Origin: an uncultured Adlercreutzia sp.
GTDB taxonomy: Bacteria > Actinomycetota > Coriobacteriia > Coriobacteriales > Eggerthellaceae
DNA length: 64,000 nt
Reading direction: 5' to 3'
Assembly: GCA_910589165.1 (NCBI GenBank)
Contig: CAJUSP010000010.1
Location: forward strand, 1-64,000
In this document: positions 50,635 through 59,308 of the stretch, piece by piece
Layout of the letters: each line of letters opens with the position of its first letter
How positions within the stretch are numbered: position 1 is the first letter of the stretch
Notes under the pieces: model-generated
What the model was told of the DNA's origin: nothing
The model's database searches: none
The model's input: only the letters and a program-made list of their open reading frames with translations
Program-made: the position numbers and the translations under genes

Positions 50635-52985
50635 TTCGACGTAGTCTTTTCGCCAAGCGATTCAAGACTGAGCGCTATTCTGTTAAGATCGTTTTTGGTA
50701 ATGGAAGAGGTGGGGTTAGTTAATAGGAAAAGCACGTCCTTAAGGTATGAGACAACGCGATCGCTAACTCCGGCCTTTACTCTTTCCTCCAACTGCTTAT
50801 CCTCGAATACGATGTCATTATACGAATAGTCGAACAGTTGACCATCGAAGACCCATTTAGGAAATCTCTCGATGAGCCTTACAAGCGTTTTATACGGAAC
50901 GACCTCAATTAACTCGAGAGCTGTCGGCGACCCTTTCTTTATACGAGAATAGTCTACCCCTGCATTGACTGCAGTCGTAACCGCTTCTTCTACTTCACCA
51001 GATGCCTCATATATACATTCTATTGCTTTATCTCTATCGTTTAGAAGTAAATTCTTCAATGGCTCCCTCAGTGAATCGAAAAAAGCCTCCGCCCGCTCAG
51101 TGAGAGCAAGTGAGTCAATTCGCTTGTCTTTCATATATTTGAGAATCAACGCATAGTAAGTCTCGCCCAGATCGCTCAGCGAATCTCTGACTCGATACCT
51201 GTCGGCTAAATAACAGAAGAGAAGCTCCTCCGGCGAAATCGGATACTGCAGAAACAACTCATGATGAGGATCGTATACGAAATCACATTGCACCCCGCGG
51301 GAGCAAAACAGACAAGGTGCCTTCTTTCCTTTCCGCAATATATCGCCACCTACGAGCTTGTACGCCCTAACTTCAAATGCGTTACGCCCAGCTATCTCAT
51401 ACTTTCTCGACATGAGCACCTGATATTCCGATCGCTTCTTAAGGCCGTCTATGGTGTCATCGATTTCGCTCTCGGTGGCCCCACTTTCGACTGCACCTGT
51501 CCTGAGATCAGATACAACGCTGCGTTTTTCCGACTCGTCGTCACCCAAATAACCGTCTATGTCATCACTGGGCTCATCGCCTTCGTTGTTGGGGGGATTA
51601 TTACCGCTCTGCTTCTCCTGATCGACTTCTTGTGCGGCCTTCCACCAAAGCCCGTCACTCTGATATTCAACTGCCCCTGCGTTAAACTCCCGGAGGTACT
51701 CCTTCGCCAGGTGCTTGGGCACAGCAAGATTCTTGGTTCCTGACTCGGTTCGTCGATATGCATCCACCAATAAACCCAGCGGCGTATCAGGAATCTCATC
51801 AAGCCCAAGATTTTTACGCTGCCTCGGAAGAAAAGGGCCGCTGCCCCGAAGAATACTCACGGTCTCATACCATGAACTGTCATATCGATCGAAATCGTTC
51901 TTCTGATACGTTGGTATAAGATAGTCAACGTGCAGCTGCCCGACGATTCTGCCTCCGACAGTTGTCCCTAGCTCAACAGGATACTGAAGAGAAGACTCAC
52001 CTGTTACAGGATTTTCCCAAGTGAACAGCGATTTATCTTTAATAAGAATTTTGCGCCCGTTACGGACAAAATCAATTCCGTAATCATTTGTGTCAAAGTA
52101 TCGCTGGACACCGATCCAACCATGGAGTCGCTTTTCCCTATAGCATAAGTGATCCGGGAGCTCTTCATTCGGAACTCCAGAATACTCGTCCTGCTCATTT
52201 GGGGAGAGATAAGCGTTTCTCTCCAAATCGAATAGTTCGCTACCTAGCACCTTGTCTATTTCATAAAACGCCTTAACCTGCATGCCCCTATAAAGAACAA
52301 ACCTGTCCGCACTCCACACGCAAGGCTTTTTCGCATGGAGTATTTTCCCTTGGACATACAGGTCAATACTATTCTCCATCAACAGAGGAGCGTATATATT
52401 TTCCAAAGTTTTTCTTATATCGGACTCCTGCTGATACAACGATGCAGCAATTCCCGAATTGAGGGCAGTAATGACTATCTTGGTGCCCGGTTCATCACCT
52501 ATTTCTTTTTTGCGCTCCAACAAGGGCGCCTGGAACGTGTTACCCCTCGCCAGCTCCCGAAAGTCAATTACAATGCCGTGCCAGCTTTCATCACTCTCCG
52601 TGGTCGACCAGATTTCAGTTCTCTCGCCCAATCTCGCAGTTGCGATATTAAAGCCCATACCGAATAGCCCTAGGTTATCGATTGGGTTATTGTTCGAATA
52701 GCCTGCTCTGACGGCATTGCGCATCTGCTCGAGCGTCATGCCGTCAGCGTTATCGGTGACCTCGATCGACCTCTCTTGCTCACCAACACTTTGTTTGGAC
52801 CAGCTGACCCATACAGCTTTTTGCCTATCTGCCCTCTCGATAGTCGCAAGGTGGGCGTCAATGGAATTATCCATCAATTCCGCAAAGCATTGCCACGCTT
52901 GAAACGGTATCTCGCCAAGTATTCTCAAAGCCCTCGGAGATGGTGTTATGTCCACTGTCCTGGCGCTATTCTCTTGGCTGCTCAT
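50631..52985 (-). CDS. GHKL (MutL/MORC-like) ATPase
   Basis: The 784-residue protein opens with a GHKL ATPase domain: motif N ELMDNSIDAH (catalytic Glu36, Asn40), TDNADGMT at 77-84, GLFGMGFNIATARLG at 106-120 and GTKIVITAL near 160. Beyond about 330 no catalytic family is recognised; there is an acidic linker near 460-500 and a small Cys cluster near 556-575 (CLFCSRGVQC). GHKL ATPases of this MORC-like kind have been described in prokaryotic restriction-modification operons beside cytosine methylases and SF2 helicases. The ATG at 52983-52985 is one base after the methylase stop codon, with GGGGGCG upstream; its end overlaps the helicase gene by four bases. Confidence 0.88.
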   Translation of the reverse strand: MSSQENSARTVDITPSPRALRILGEIPFQAWQCFAELMDNSIDAHLATIERADRQKAVWVSWSKQSVGEQERSIEVTDNADGMTLEQMRNAVRAGYSNNNPIDNLGLFGMGFNIATARLGERTEIWSTTESDESWHGIVIDFRELARGNTFQAPLLERKKEIGDEPGTKIVITALNSGIAASLYQQESDIRKTLENIYAPLLMENSIDLYVQGKILHAKKPCVWSADRFVLYRGMQVKAFYEIDKVLGSELFDLERNAYLSPNEQDEYSGVPNEELPDHLCYREKRLHGWIGVQRYFDTNDYGIDFVRNGRKILIKDKSLFTWENPVTGESSLQYPVELGTTVGGRIVGQLHVDYLIPTYQKNDFDRYDSSWYETVSILRGSGPFLPRQRKNLGLDEIPDTPLGLLVDAYRRTESGTKNLAVPKHLAKEYLREFNAGAVEYQSDGLWWKAAQEVDQEKQSGNNPPNNEGDEPSDDIDGYLGDDESEKRSVVSDLRTGAVESGATESEIDDTIDGLKKRSEYQVLMSRKYEIAGRNAFEVRAYKLVGGDILRKGKKAPCLFCSRGVQCDFVYDPHHELFLQYPISPEELLFCYLADRYRVRDSLSDLGETYYALILKYMKDKRIDSLALTERAEAFFDSLREPLKNLLLNDRDKAIECIYEASGEVEEAVTTAVNAGVDYSRIKKGSPTALELIEVVPYKTLVRLIERFPKWVFDGQLFDYSYNDIVFEDKQLEERVKAGVSDRVVSYLKDVLFLLTNPTSSITKNDLNRIALSLESLGEKTTSK

Positions 52986-52986
52986 T

Positions 52987-53943
52987 TCAATCGCCCCCAA
53001 CAATCGCGTCTAGATAATCGGCAATACTGCTAGCAACCCGATAAGCCAATACCGGCGGAACTGCATTGCCAATCTCAAACATACTCGTTGTCATTGAGTG
53101 AGGGAACTTAAAATCGTCGGGAAAGGTCTGAATCCTCGCGCACTCTCTAACGGTGAGTCTTCTCTCCAGATTATAGTGGAACTGCACGCGCGACTTCGGG
53201 TTAGCTCTTATCGTGTAGGCCGGCTCATCGGCCTTGTTCACCTCATCTCCTTGCCCGTTACCCTTCTTTGCCTTCGAAGCTTTAAAATACTGGCTCTGAT
53301 TAGGCACAGATTCGTCTGTTATTCCTTCGAGATCACCAATAGCCCACTTAATCGACCTGGGTTTATTTGAAAAATCTGCTTCGGGCTTAATTGGATCCCC
53401 CTCAAGATCAGACCTTACTCCCACGAAAAATAATCGCTGTCTATTTTGCGGAACACCATAGTCCGGAGCGAACATGTTCCACACTTGAACCCTGTAGCCT
53501 GGACCTGCATGTTCCAAATCCTCAATTATCGTCTTTACAGCTTTGCCGCCATCAATTCGCAGTAGGTTGATAACATTTTCTCCGACAACCACCTTTGGCT
53601 CATGCTTGTCGATATAACGGATTAGCTCTTTGTATAGCTGCCCTCGCGCAGAAGTCAGTCCTTTTAGAGGGCCGCAGGACGAAAAGTCCTGGCAAGGGAA
53701 GCCACCGATCAGGACGCTTGCCTTTGGCAGATCATCCAGAGTCAGTTCTGTGACATCAGCCACATCTGCCTTGTGCGCAAAGTAATGGTTGTATGTCTCA
53801 ATTGCCTTTTCGTTGTTGTCAAATGCCGCCTCGATGTCAAACGGAAGCTTCTTGTACGATTCACCCCCGTAGTTAAAGCCACCACAAAAGCCGAGATCAA
53901 GCCCTCCGCATCCACAAAAGTATGAAACCACAGAATATGACAC
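52987..53943 (-). CDS. DNA (cytosine-5-)-methyltransferase
   Basis: A complete 318-residue m5C methylase: motif I YFCGCGGLDLGF, motif IV GGFPCQDFS with catalytic Cys84, motif VI GENV at 121-124, motif VIII QNRQRLFFVG, motif IX RECARIQTFPDDF and motif X GNAVPP. The target-recognition region (about 180-260) is short, consistent with a simple recognition sequence. The GTG start at 53941-53943 has GGAG five bases upstream. It is first in a tight operon with the GHKL ATPase, nuclease-helicase and unknown protein, so it most likely protects host DNA from that machinery. Confidence 0.95.
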   Translation of the reverse strand: MSYSVVSYFCGCGGLDLGFCGGFNYGGESYKKLPFDIEAAFDNNEKAIETYNHYFAHKADVADVTELTLDDLPKASVLIGGFPCQDFSSCGPLKGLTSARGQLYKELIRYIDKHEPKVVVGENVINLLRIDGGKAVKTIIEDLEHAGPGYRVQVWNMFAPDYGVPQNRQRLFFVGVRSDLEGDPIKPEADFSNKPRSIKWAIGDLEGITDESVPNQSQYFKASKAKKGNGQGDEVNKADEPAYTIRANPKSRVQFHYNLERRLTVRECARIQTFPDDFKFPHSMTTSMFEIGNAVPPVLAYRVASSIADYLDAIVGGD

Positions 53944-54361
53944 AATACTCCAATCTGCTTCATGACCATAATAGTGGAGCGTTCACCTCCACGTTTCTTC
54001 TTCATAGAATCTATCAATGCCACGACACGGGCATGGGCTGCTTATCGACACGACTAGACAACAGCCTGCTCGTCCCTCATCAGACGCTTCCTTGCGACAT
54101 GGAGGCGGAGCTAGAGGGCATGCACGGCAGCGACGCAAGGAGGGCCAAAGCTTTAGACGAGAACAAGAGGCTCCTCAACATCCACCACCAGTCATGCTCC
54201 AGCACAACAGTCGACCTCATGTTGTGCTATAGTGTCCTCGCTGCCCGGTTGGGTGGCCGATTTTATCCAGAGCGGGAGTAGAGAGTTGGCTCTTTGATCC
54301 CCGCACCAACCTAGCCTTGAGGCCAAGGTGGTAATGCCAACATCGATGAAAGGAGCCTGCT
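53944..54361. other. Stretch without a recognisable gene right of the methylase operon
   Basis: About 418 bases. The first part must hold the operon promoter. A hairpin GTGGAG-CGTTCAC-CTCCAC (53973-53991) is seen just upstream of the methylase. Between 53970 and 54281 an open frame on the plus strand ends with a helical, charged stretch (DMEAELEGMHGSDARRAKALDENKRLL) that may be the remnant of a gene, but it has no start site and no family match. Composition rises to normal near 54100. Confidence 0.4.
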
Positions 54362-54841
54362 ATGGCACACGTGGAATCCCACACCCTTCCCCAACACTTC
54401 GACGTCCCCCGCAGGGAGATGCACTATCTCCGGGAGCCGCATGGCTTCGCGGAGGGCACGGCCTGGGGCAACCTGGGCTACCAAATGGCCTACAGCGCGA
54501 AGGTGTTGGAGGAGCAGCTGGCCGAAGAGGGGCGCTTCTTCGTGCTGCAGCTGAACACGACGCGTGGCGGAGGCGGTGGCTGGAAGAACCCGACGGGCTG
54601 GCGGCTCTACGCTAACGGACGCAAGGTGGCCAGCGGAAGCGGCGAGTTTGCCCGCGAGTGCTTCTACGAGTCCGCCGAGAAGTTTATGGAGCAGTGCCGC
54701 GCGGCCATCGACGAATCGGGCGTACAGCCCGTCTGCGAGCACGACTACCAGCTGCTGAAGGCCGCCCAGCGCATCGCCGCCGTGGAGCCGTTCGATGACG
54801 GCGACAACATGCTCGGCAGCAGGGAGTGCCGCGTCTTTTAG
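54362..54841 (+). CDS. Unknown small protein
   Basis: A 159-residue soluble protein with an excellent ribosome binding site (GAAAGGAG, eight bases spacing). It contains a glycine-rich loop (TRGGGGGWKNPTGW) and a helical second half (FYESAEKFMEQCRAAI), no signal peptide, no membrane segment and no motif I recognise. Base composition matches the normal chromosome rather than the adjacent island. It stands alone, with a hairpin just after it. No function can be proposed. Confidence 0.75.
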   Translation: MAHVESHTLPQHFDVPRREMHYLREPHGFAEGTAWGNLGYQMAYSAKVLEEQLAEEGRFFVLQLNTTRGGGGGWKNPTGWRLYANGRKVASGSGEFARECFYESAEKFMEQCRAAIDESGVQPVCEHDYQLLKAAQRIAAVEPFDDGDNMLGSRECRVF

Positions 54842-54853
54842 ATGAGAGGACAC

Positions 54854-54887
54854 ATCCGTCTCGGCACTTGCAGGTGTCGAGACGGAT
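54854..54887 (+). terminator. Hairpin after unknown small protein gene
   Basis: Ten-base perfect stem ATCCGTCTCG/CGAGACGGAT with a 14-nt loop that can add CAC/GTG pairs. There is no T-run, so termination strength is uncertain. Confidence 0.55.
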
Positions 54888-54967
54888 CCTGGGCCACCGA
54901 GGTAGCGCAGAGGCTGACGAGAATCACCTGTCATTCCCCGCCCGAGAGCCCGCAGGTGGCTCGTATG

Positions 54968-56236
54968 CTAAATCGCCCAAGCGGGGAACGCCCAGTTGTT
55001 GGCGCTGACGGGGAATGTATCGCCCACCATGCATACGAGAGTCCCGCAGCCTATTTCGCGCCTGAACATCGCTAGCGCCGGATCGGCCTCTGCGGCCACG
55101 GAAGCCAGAGCGCTGAAATTCTTGAGGTCGCGCACTTGCGGCGAAGCGGACTTCTTCACCTCGACGGGATAGAGCGTGCCATCTCGCTCGAGAAGCAGGT
55201 CTATCTCCTTGCGGTCGTTCGTCTTGAAGAAGAAGACAGGGGCGGTCTTCCCAGCGTTGCAGTAGCTTTTGTATATCTCGCCGAATACATGGGATTCAAA
55301 GACCAGGCCGCTCATGGCACCCGCCTCCAAGGTCTGCGGGCTTGTCCAACCAGCCAAATGGGCCGCAAGCCCCGCATCGGTAAAATGCATGATGGGCTGT
55401 TTACTCAGCCGCTTGATAAGGTTGTTCGAGTAAGGCTCGACGATTTTCACAAGATAGGAGCTAACAAGAAGCGATAGCCATGCCTTGGCGGTTTTCTGGT
55501 CGATATCGGCAGTGCGCGCAAGGTCGGCGTACACCACCGGCTTAGAGGTGAGCGCGGCGCAAGCCGCCATAAACCTACGAAATTTAAGTTCGTCTGCCAC
55601 CTGGGCCAGATCGCGAATATCACGCATGAGATACGTGTCGATATATGAGTCGTAGGCGGCGCCGCGCACCTCGGGGGGCAGCTCGCGGATAGCCGGAAAC
55701 GAGCTGGCACTGATGCGCTCGAACACCTCCGTCACTGTTTTTTCGGGCATTGTACCCACACGCCGCAAGTAATACTCGGGCGAAGGAGCAAAGGGCTCGG
55801 AAGGACGTTGCTGAATCTCGGCATCAGAAAGCCCCAACATCTCGACAACTCCCGCGCGCCCCGCCAGCGACTCCGACACGTGCCGCATCAGATGGAAAGG
55901 CTGCGAGCCTGTGAGCCAAAACAGGCCCTTCTGGTCGCTTTCGTCGACGACGATCTTAATAAACGGGAGCAATTCGGGGGCATATTGTATCTCGTCGATA
56001 AGAATCGGCGGCTGGTAGCGTTGCAGAAAGAGCGCCGGATCTTCTTTGGCGAGCATGCGCACAGAGGTGTTGTCGAGGGTAACGTAGGATCTTTGCGCTC
56101 CCTTTGCCGACTCTTCCTCCATCAGATGCTTGAGCATGGTGGTTTTGCCCACCTGGCGAGGGCCTGTAACAACCACTACTTTGAAGTAGTCCGAGTAAGT
56201 CTTCACCACCGACTCGAGAGCACGCTTGATATACAT
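54968..56236 (-). CDS. AAA ATPase with DUF4143 domain
   Basis: The 422-residue protein has the Walker A VTGPRQVGKTT at 24-34, Walker B ILIDEIQYAPEL near 77, the sensor WLTGSQPF, and a C-terminal DUF4143 region ending in FFFKTNDRKEIDLLLERDGTLYPVEVKKSASP, a PD-(D/E)xK-like block (E-I-D, then E-V-K-K). This common family has no settled biochemical role; suggestions include DNA-linked or toxin-antitoxin-like functions. GAGAGGATTT lies just before the ATG at 56234-56236. Single gene. Confidence 0.88.
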   Translation of the reverse strand: MYIKRALESVVKTYSDYFKVVVVTGPRQVGKTTMLKHLMEEESAKGAQRSYVTLDNTSVRMLAKEDPALFLQRYQPPILIDEIQYAPELLPFIKIVVDESDQKGLFWLTGSQPFHLMRHVSESLAGRAGVVEMLGLSDAEIQQRPSEPFAPSPEYYLRRVGTMPEKTVTEVFERISASSFPAIRELPPEVRGAAYDSYIDTYLMRDIRDLAQVADELKFRRFMAACAALTSKPVVYADLARTADIDQKTAKAWLSLLVSSYLVKIVEPYSNNLIKRLSKQPIMHFTDAGLAAHLAGWTSPQTLEAGAMSGLVFESHVFGEIYKSYCNAGKTAPVFFFKTNDRKEIDLLLERDGTLYPVEVKKSASPQVRDLKNFSALASVAAEADPALAMFRREIGCGTLVCMVGDTFPVSANNWAFPAWAI

Positions 56237-56321
56237 AGAAATCCTCTCAAAAATGGAATATGATTCCAGATTTGTGAAGTATACCACGATCTCCGGAAGG
56301 TGCTCGAAGGAAACTCACCCC

Positions 56322-57347
56322 CTAAACCGGCACACGCCCAGCCAGTATCTCCTCGTAGTCTGCCAGATTGTCGCGAAGGAGGCGCGGGATTTCCAGTTGG
56401 TAGGGGCAGCGGGTCATGCAGGCGCCGCATTCCGTGCAGTCGTTGATCTTGGCCATCTCGGCCTGCCAGTGCGGCGAGAGCCACGTCTCGCTGGGGGCGC
56501 GGCGCACCATGAGGCTCATGCGGGCGCACTGTTTGATGTCGATGCCCACCGAGCACGGCGCGCAGTACCCGCAGCCGCGGCAGAAGTTCCCCGCCAGCGC
56601 CTGGCGCTCTGCGGCGTAGAACGCCTCCATCTCGGGCGTCACTGTCGGCGTGTCGTCCATGTACGAGAGCCACTGGTCCAGCTCCTCGGGGCGCTGAATG
56701 CCCCAGATAGGAAGCACGTTGGGATACTGGGTCATGAACGCCATGGCCGCGCACGAGTTGGTAATGAGGCCGCCGGCGAGCCCCTTCATGGCGATGAAGC
56801 CGACGTTGTGCCGCGCGCAGCTTTCCACCAGGGACACATCGCGCTCTGTTGCCAGGTACGAAAAGGGGAACTGGAGCGTCTCGTACAGGCCGCTTTCCGC
56901 AATCTCTTCGGCCACAGCGACGAGGTGGGCCGTGATACCGATGTGACGGATCATCCCCTGGCGCTTCGCCTCAACCAGGCACTCGTGCATGCCCGTGCCG
57001 TCGTCGGGCCGATAGCACTGGGGGACGCAATGCAGCTGGTACAGATCAACATAGCTGGTGCCGAGCGTTTCAAGGGAAGTCTCCAGGTCGCGCCAGAAAT
57101 CATCGGGGCAGCGCGCCATGGTCTTCGTGGCAATGAACACGTTCTCGCGCACGTCGCCCAGCGCCAGCCTCACGCGGTGCTCGCTGTTCGAATAGGCGCG
57201 GGCAGTGTCGAAGAAAGTCATGCCCCCGGCATAGGCGCGCCGCAGCAGCGCGACCGCCTCCTCTTCGGAGCAGCGCTGTAAGGGAAGCGCCCCGAACGCA
57301 TTCTGCGGCGTCACAAATCCCGTTGCCCCAAGCGTAACTTCGTTCAT
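56322..57347 (-). CDS. Aldo/keto reductase with C-terminal 4Fe-4S domain
   Basis: A 341-residue protein: the N-terminal aldo/keto reductase barrel has FFDTARAYSNSEHRVRLALGD (catalytic Asp and Tyr), ATKTM and LYQLHCVP; the last 100 residues hold two iron-sulfur blocks, CRGCGYCAPCSVG and CTECGACMTRCPYQ. Proteins of this kind reduce carbonyl compounds, possibly with ferredoxin involvement, but the substrate is unknown. GGGGAG precedes the ATG. An AraC regulator lies just upstream on the same strand and may control it. Confidence 0.9.
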   Translation of the reverse strand: MNEVTLGATGFVTPQNAFGALPLQRCSEEEAVALLRRAYAGGMTFFDTARAYSNSEHRVRLALGDVRENVFIATKTMARCPDDFWRDLETSLETLGTSYVDLYQLHCVPQCYRPDDGTGMHECLVEAKRQGMIRHIGITAHLVAVAEEIAESGLYETLQFPFSYLATERDVSLVESCARHNVGFIAMKGLAGGLITNSCAAMAFMTQYPNVLPIWGIQRPEELDQWLSYMDDTPTVTPEMEAFYAAERQALAGNFCRGCGYCAPCSVGIDIKQCARMSLMVRRAPSETWLSPHWQAEMAKINDCTECGACMTRCPYQLEIPRLLRDNLADYEEILAGRVPV

Positions 57348-57394
57348 GATCTCCCCTTTTCTGATTGATGGACTGGTGGATGGTGGATGAGCCT

Positions 57395-57400
57395 ATTATA
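57395..57400 (-). promoter_or_regulatory. Candidate -10 box of the aldo/keto reductase gene
   Basis: TATAAT on the minus strand, 48 bases before the start codon. A TTGCAG 19 bp upstream is a loose -35 match; a weak -35 would fit activation by the adjacent AraC protein. Confidence 0.5.
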
Positions 57401-57503
57401 CCGAGGCAGTTGGTGCATGCTGCAATTGCTGTGCGTCGCAGCTGCGCCCTCGGCTCGCGGCAAATGTAGCCCGGGGAGACGCCAGCATTCTAGGCGAAAC
57501 GAC

Positions 57504-58331
57504 TCAGCGGTCCGTCATCCTCTGGTATGCGCCGGGGGTTGTGCCGAGGCGCTGCTTGAAAGCGCGGGTCAAATGGGCTTGATCGGCGAAACCGACTTCT
57601 GCTGCCACGGCGGCGGGTTCCACGCCCTCCCGAAGCAGGCGACACGCGCATTCCACGCGAAGCGATGCCAAATGCCGCATGGGCGTGATGGCGAAACGAC
57701 GCTTGTAGGCGCGAATGAGAGCGTAGGTGGAGAGACCTTCCTCAGCCGCAAGCTCCCCTAGCGATGCCGGCGAAGCCAGATGCCCACAGAAGTGCGCCAT
57801 CGCACGCTGGGCCGCATCTTCGTAGAGGCCAGCCGACGGCAGGGTCCCAGCTGCGTCCGCTGGATCATCCTCCGCAGCCTCTTCCGCAACCAGAAGCTCG
57901 CACAAACGCAGCACGGCTTCAGCCATCTGGGTCGCAGCCCCGTCCTCGATGGCCCCCAACACTTCCCGAAAGGCTTCGACAGCTGCTGGATCGCTCATCT
58001 TCGGCCCCTTAAGCCGAACCCCGTCAAGAAGCTCAGTTGCCACCGCAATGCTATCGTAGGCGAACACGCCTCCATCGCTTTGCTCACAGCCATGGACGTC
58101 ACCGGGGTTGAACACAGCCAGATCGCCCGGCACGAGCTCGAAAGCAGCCCCGTTGCAGACAAGCGAGCGTCGCCCCTCCTCCACAACGCCGATCACGTAA
58201 TACCCATGGGAATGCGCCGCAAACGGCTGCACCACCCCACGGTACCGCCGCCTCTCTCCAATGCCGGGCAAAGGGACAACGATGCATTCGGGCGTTTTTA
58301 GATCTTTATGTGCCATGTCGAACGTTTTCAT
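57504..58331 (-). CDS. AraC family transcriptional regulator
   Basis: A roughly 275-residue protein with an N-terminal cupin-like effector domain (HSHGYYVIGVVEEGRRSLVCNGAAFELVPGDLAVFNPGDVHGCEQ) and a C-terminal pair of AraC helix-turn-helices (SLGELAAEEGLSTYALIRAYKRRFAITPMRHL; VAAEVGFADQAHLTRAFKQRLGTTPGAY). It most likely activates the aldo/keto reductase gene 156 bases downstream on the same strand. The start is uncertain: ATG codons at 58343, 58331 and 58316 all lack a strong ribosome binding site. Confidence 0.88.
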   Translation of the reverse strand: MKTFDMAHKDLKTPECIVVPLPGIGERRRYRGVVQPFAAHSHGYYVIGVVEEGRRSLVCNGAAFELVPGDLAVFNPGDVHGCEQSDGGVFAYDSIAVATELLDGVRLKGPKMSDPAAVEAFREVLGAIEDGAATQMAEAVLRLCELLVAEEAAEDDPADAAGTLPSAGLYEDAAQRAMAHFCGHLASPASLGELAAEEGLSTYALIRAYKRRFAITPMRHLASLRVECACRLLREGVEPAAVAAEVGFADQAHLTRAFKQRLGTTPGAYQRMTDR

Positions 58332-58513
58332 GCGTTTCAGCATACCGTGACAACCGGCTACAGCATTGAACCAAATTGCGCTCCAGAGCATTCAAGCACA
58401 CTTGAAGGCATATACGAATTAGATTCACCCCTATTTTTAATTCTGCCAAGGCCGCAGCATTTTTATGGATTAAGTTTTAGGCCGGTCTCTCTTGTAGAAA
58501 AATTGCCAAGCAG

Positions 58514-59308
58514 CTAGCCAATCTCGCCTTCTAAGTACCCCAAAGACGATGAAACCACGGTCGAACACCTTGCAGGATCTACCTCACGCATTTGTTTCGT
58601 GAAGTAGATTGAATCGGCAAACTTTTCATATCCGGGATCAACCCGTTCTAAAAAGCTACAGAAGTCCACCTCGAACACCTCGGGCAAGTACGGAACAAGA
58701 ACGAGATCATCTTCGAATATGCGATCAATGTATCGACTCTTTCCATTGATCGCGTATTCCAACCTGCAGTTAAACTCCCAGGCCTGATCAAGTGCCACAA
58801 AAGACAAAAAAATATAGTCTGTTTCGCCAGGAGCAATCTTGATTCGACTCCCACTTTCAAAGTAGTTCCCGTTCTTTTCAAATCGTCCACTCAAGCTAGA
58901 CGAGACAAAGCAGCGCTCATCATCCAAACAAGCAAAGAGGCGAAGTGCAGAAGAGTCACCTTGGGGAATGGTCCTGACCCTGTATTTCAATTCGCTTTCA
59001 ATGGGAGTCTTTGATATAGCGATATCAGTCAAATAAATTACATCATTTGACTTATTGGTGACTATCAAATTTATTTTGGCAAATCCGCAAAAAACAGCAT
59101 TGTCCACAACCTCGTTTTCATATGCAAGACCCTGCTCTGGATCATCTGGCGGAAGATTATTAGTAGCAAACCACATTGGGGGCGTTCGAGACCGAACCAC
59201 CTCAACACGAAGCGGATTTCTTCTTTTTGCACATCGCCTAGCTGAATCATATACAGCAGTGAAAATAACCCCAAATACCGCCCCGAGGATCAGGAGGACA
59301 AACTCCAT
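58514..59308 (-). CDS. Membrane-anchored unknown protein translationally coupled to guaA
   Basis: The 264-residue product has one N-terminal membrane helix (about 2-22, FVLLILGAVFGVIFTAVYD), a basic stop-transfer stretch (RRCAKRRNPLR) and a polar, strand-rich domain of about 220 residues. The positive residues after the helix suggest the domain faces the cytoplasm. I recognise no family. Its ATG overlaps the guaA stop codon (TAATG), so it is made only when guaA is translated, yet its composition is clearly more AT-rich than guaA, which suggests later acquisition behind a housekeeping gene. No terminator is visible between them. Confidence 0.8.
   Translation of the reverse strand: MEFVLLILGAVFGVIFTAVYDSARRCAKRRNPLRVEVVRSRTPPMWFATNNLPPDDPEQGLAYENEVVDNAVFCGFAKINLIVTNKSNDVIYLTDIAISKTPIESELKYRVRTIPQGDSSALRLFACLDDERCFVSSSLSGRFEKNGNYFESGSRIKIAPGETDYIFLSFVALDQAWEFNCRLEYAINGKSRYIDRIFEDDLVLVPYLPEVFEVDFCSFLERVDPGYEKFADSIYFTKQMREVDPARCSTVVSSSLGYLEGEIG

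Noticed and set aside
48032..54361. The AT-rich region as an integrated prophage or integrative element
   Set aside because: No integrase, tRNA, attachment repeats or phage structural genes are visible; only the composition shift supports transfer.
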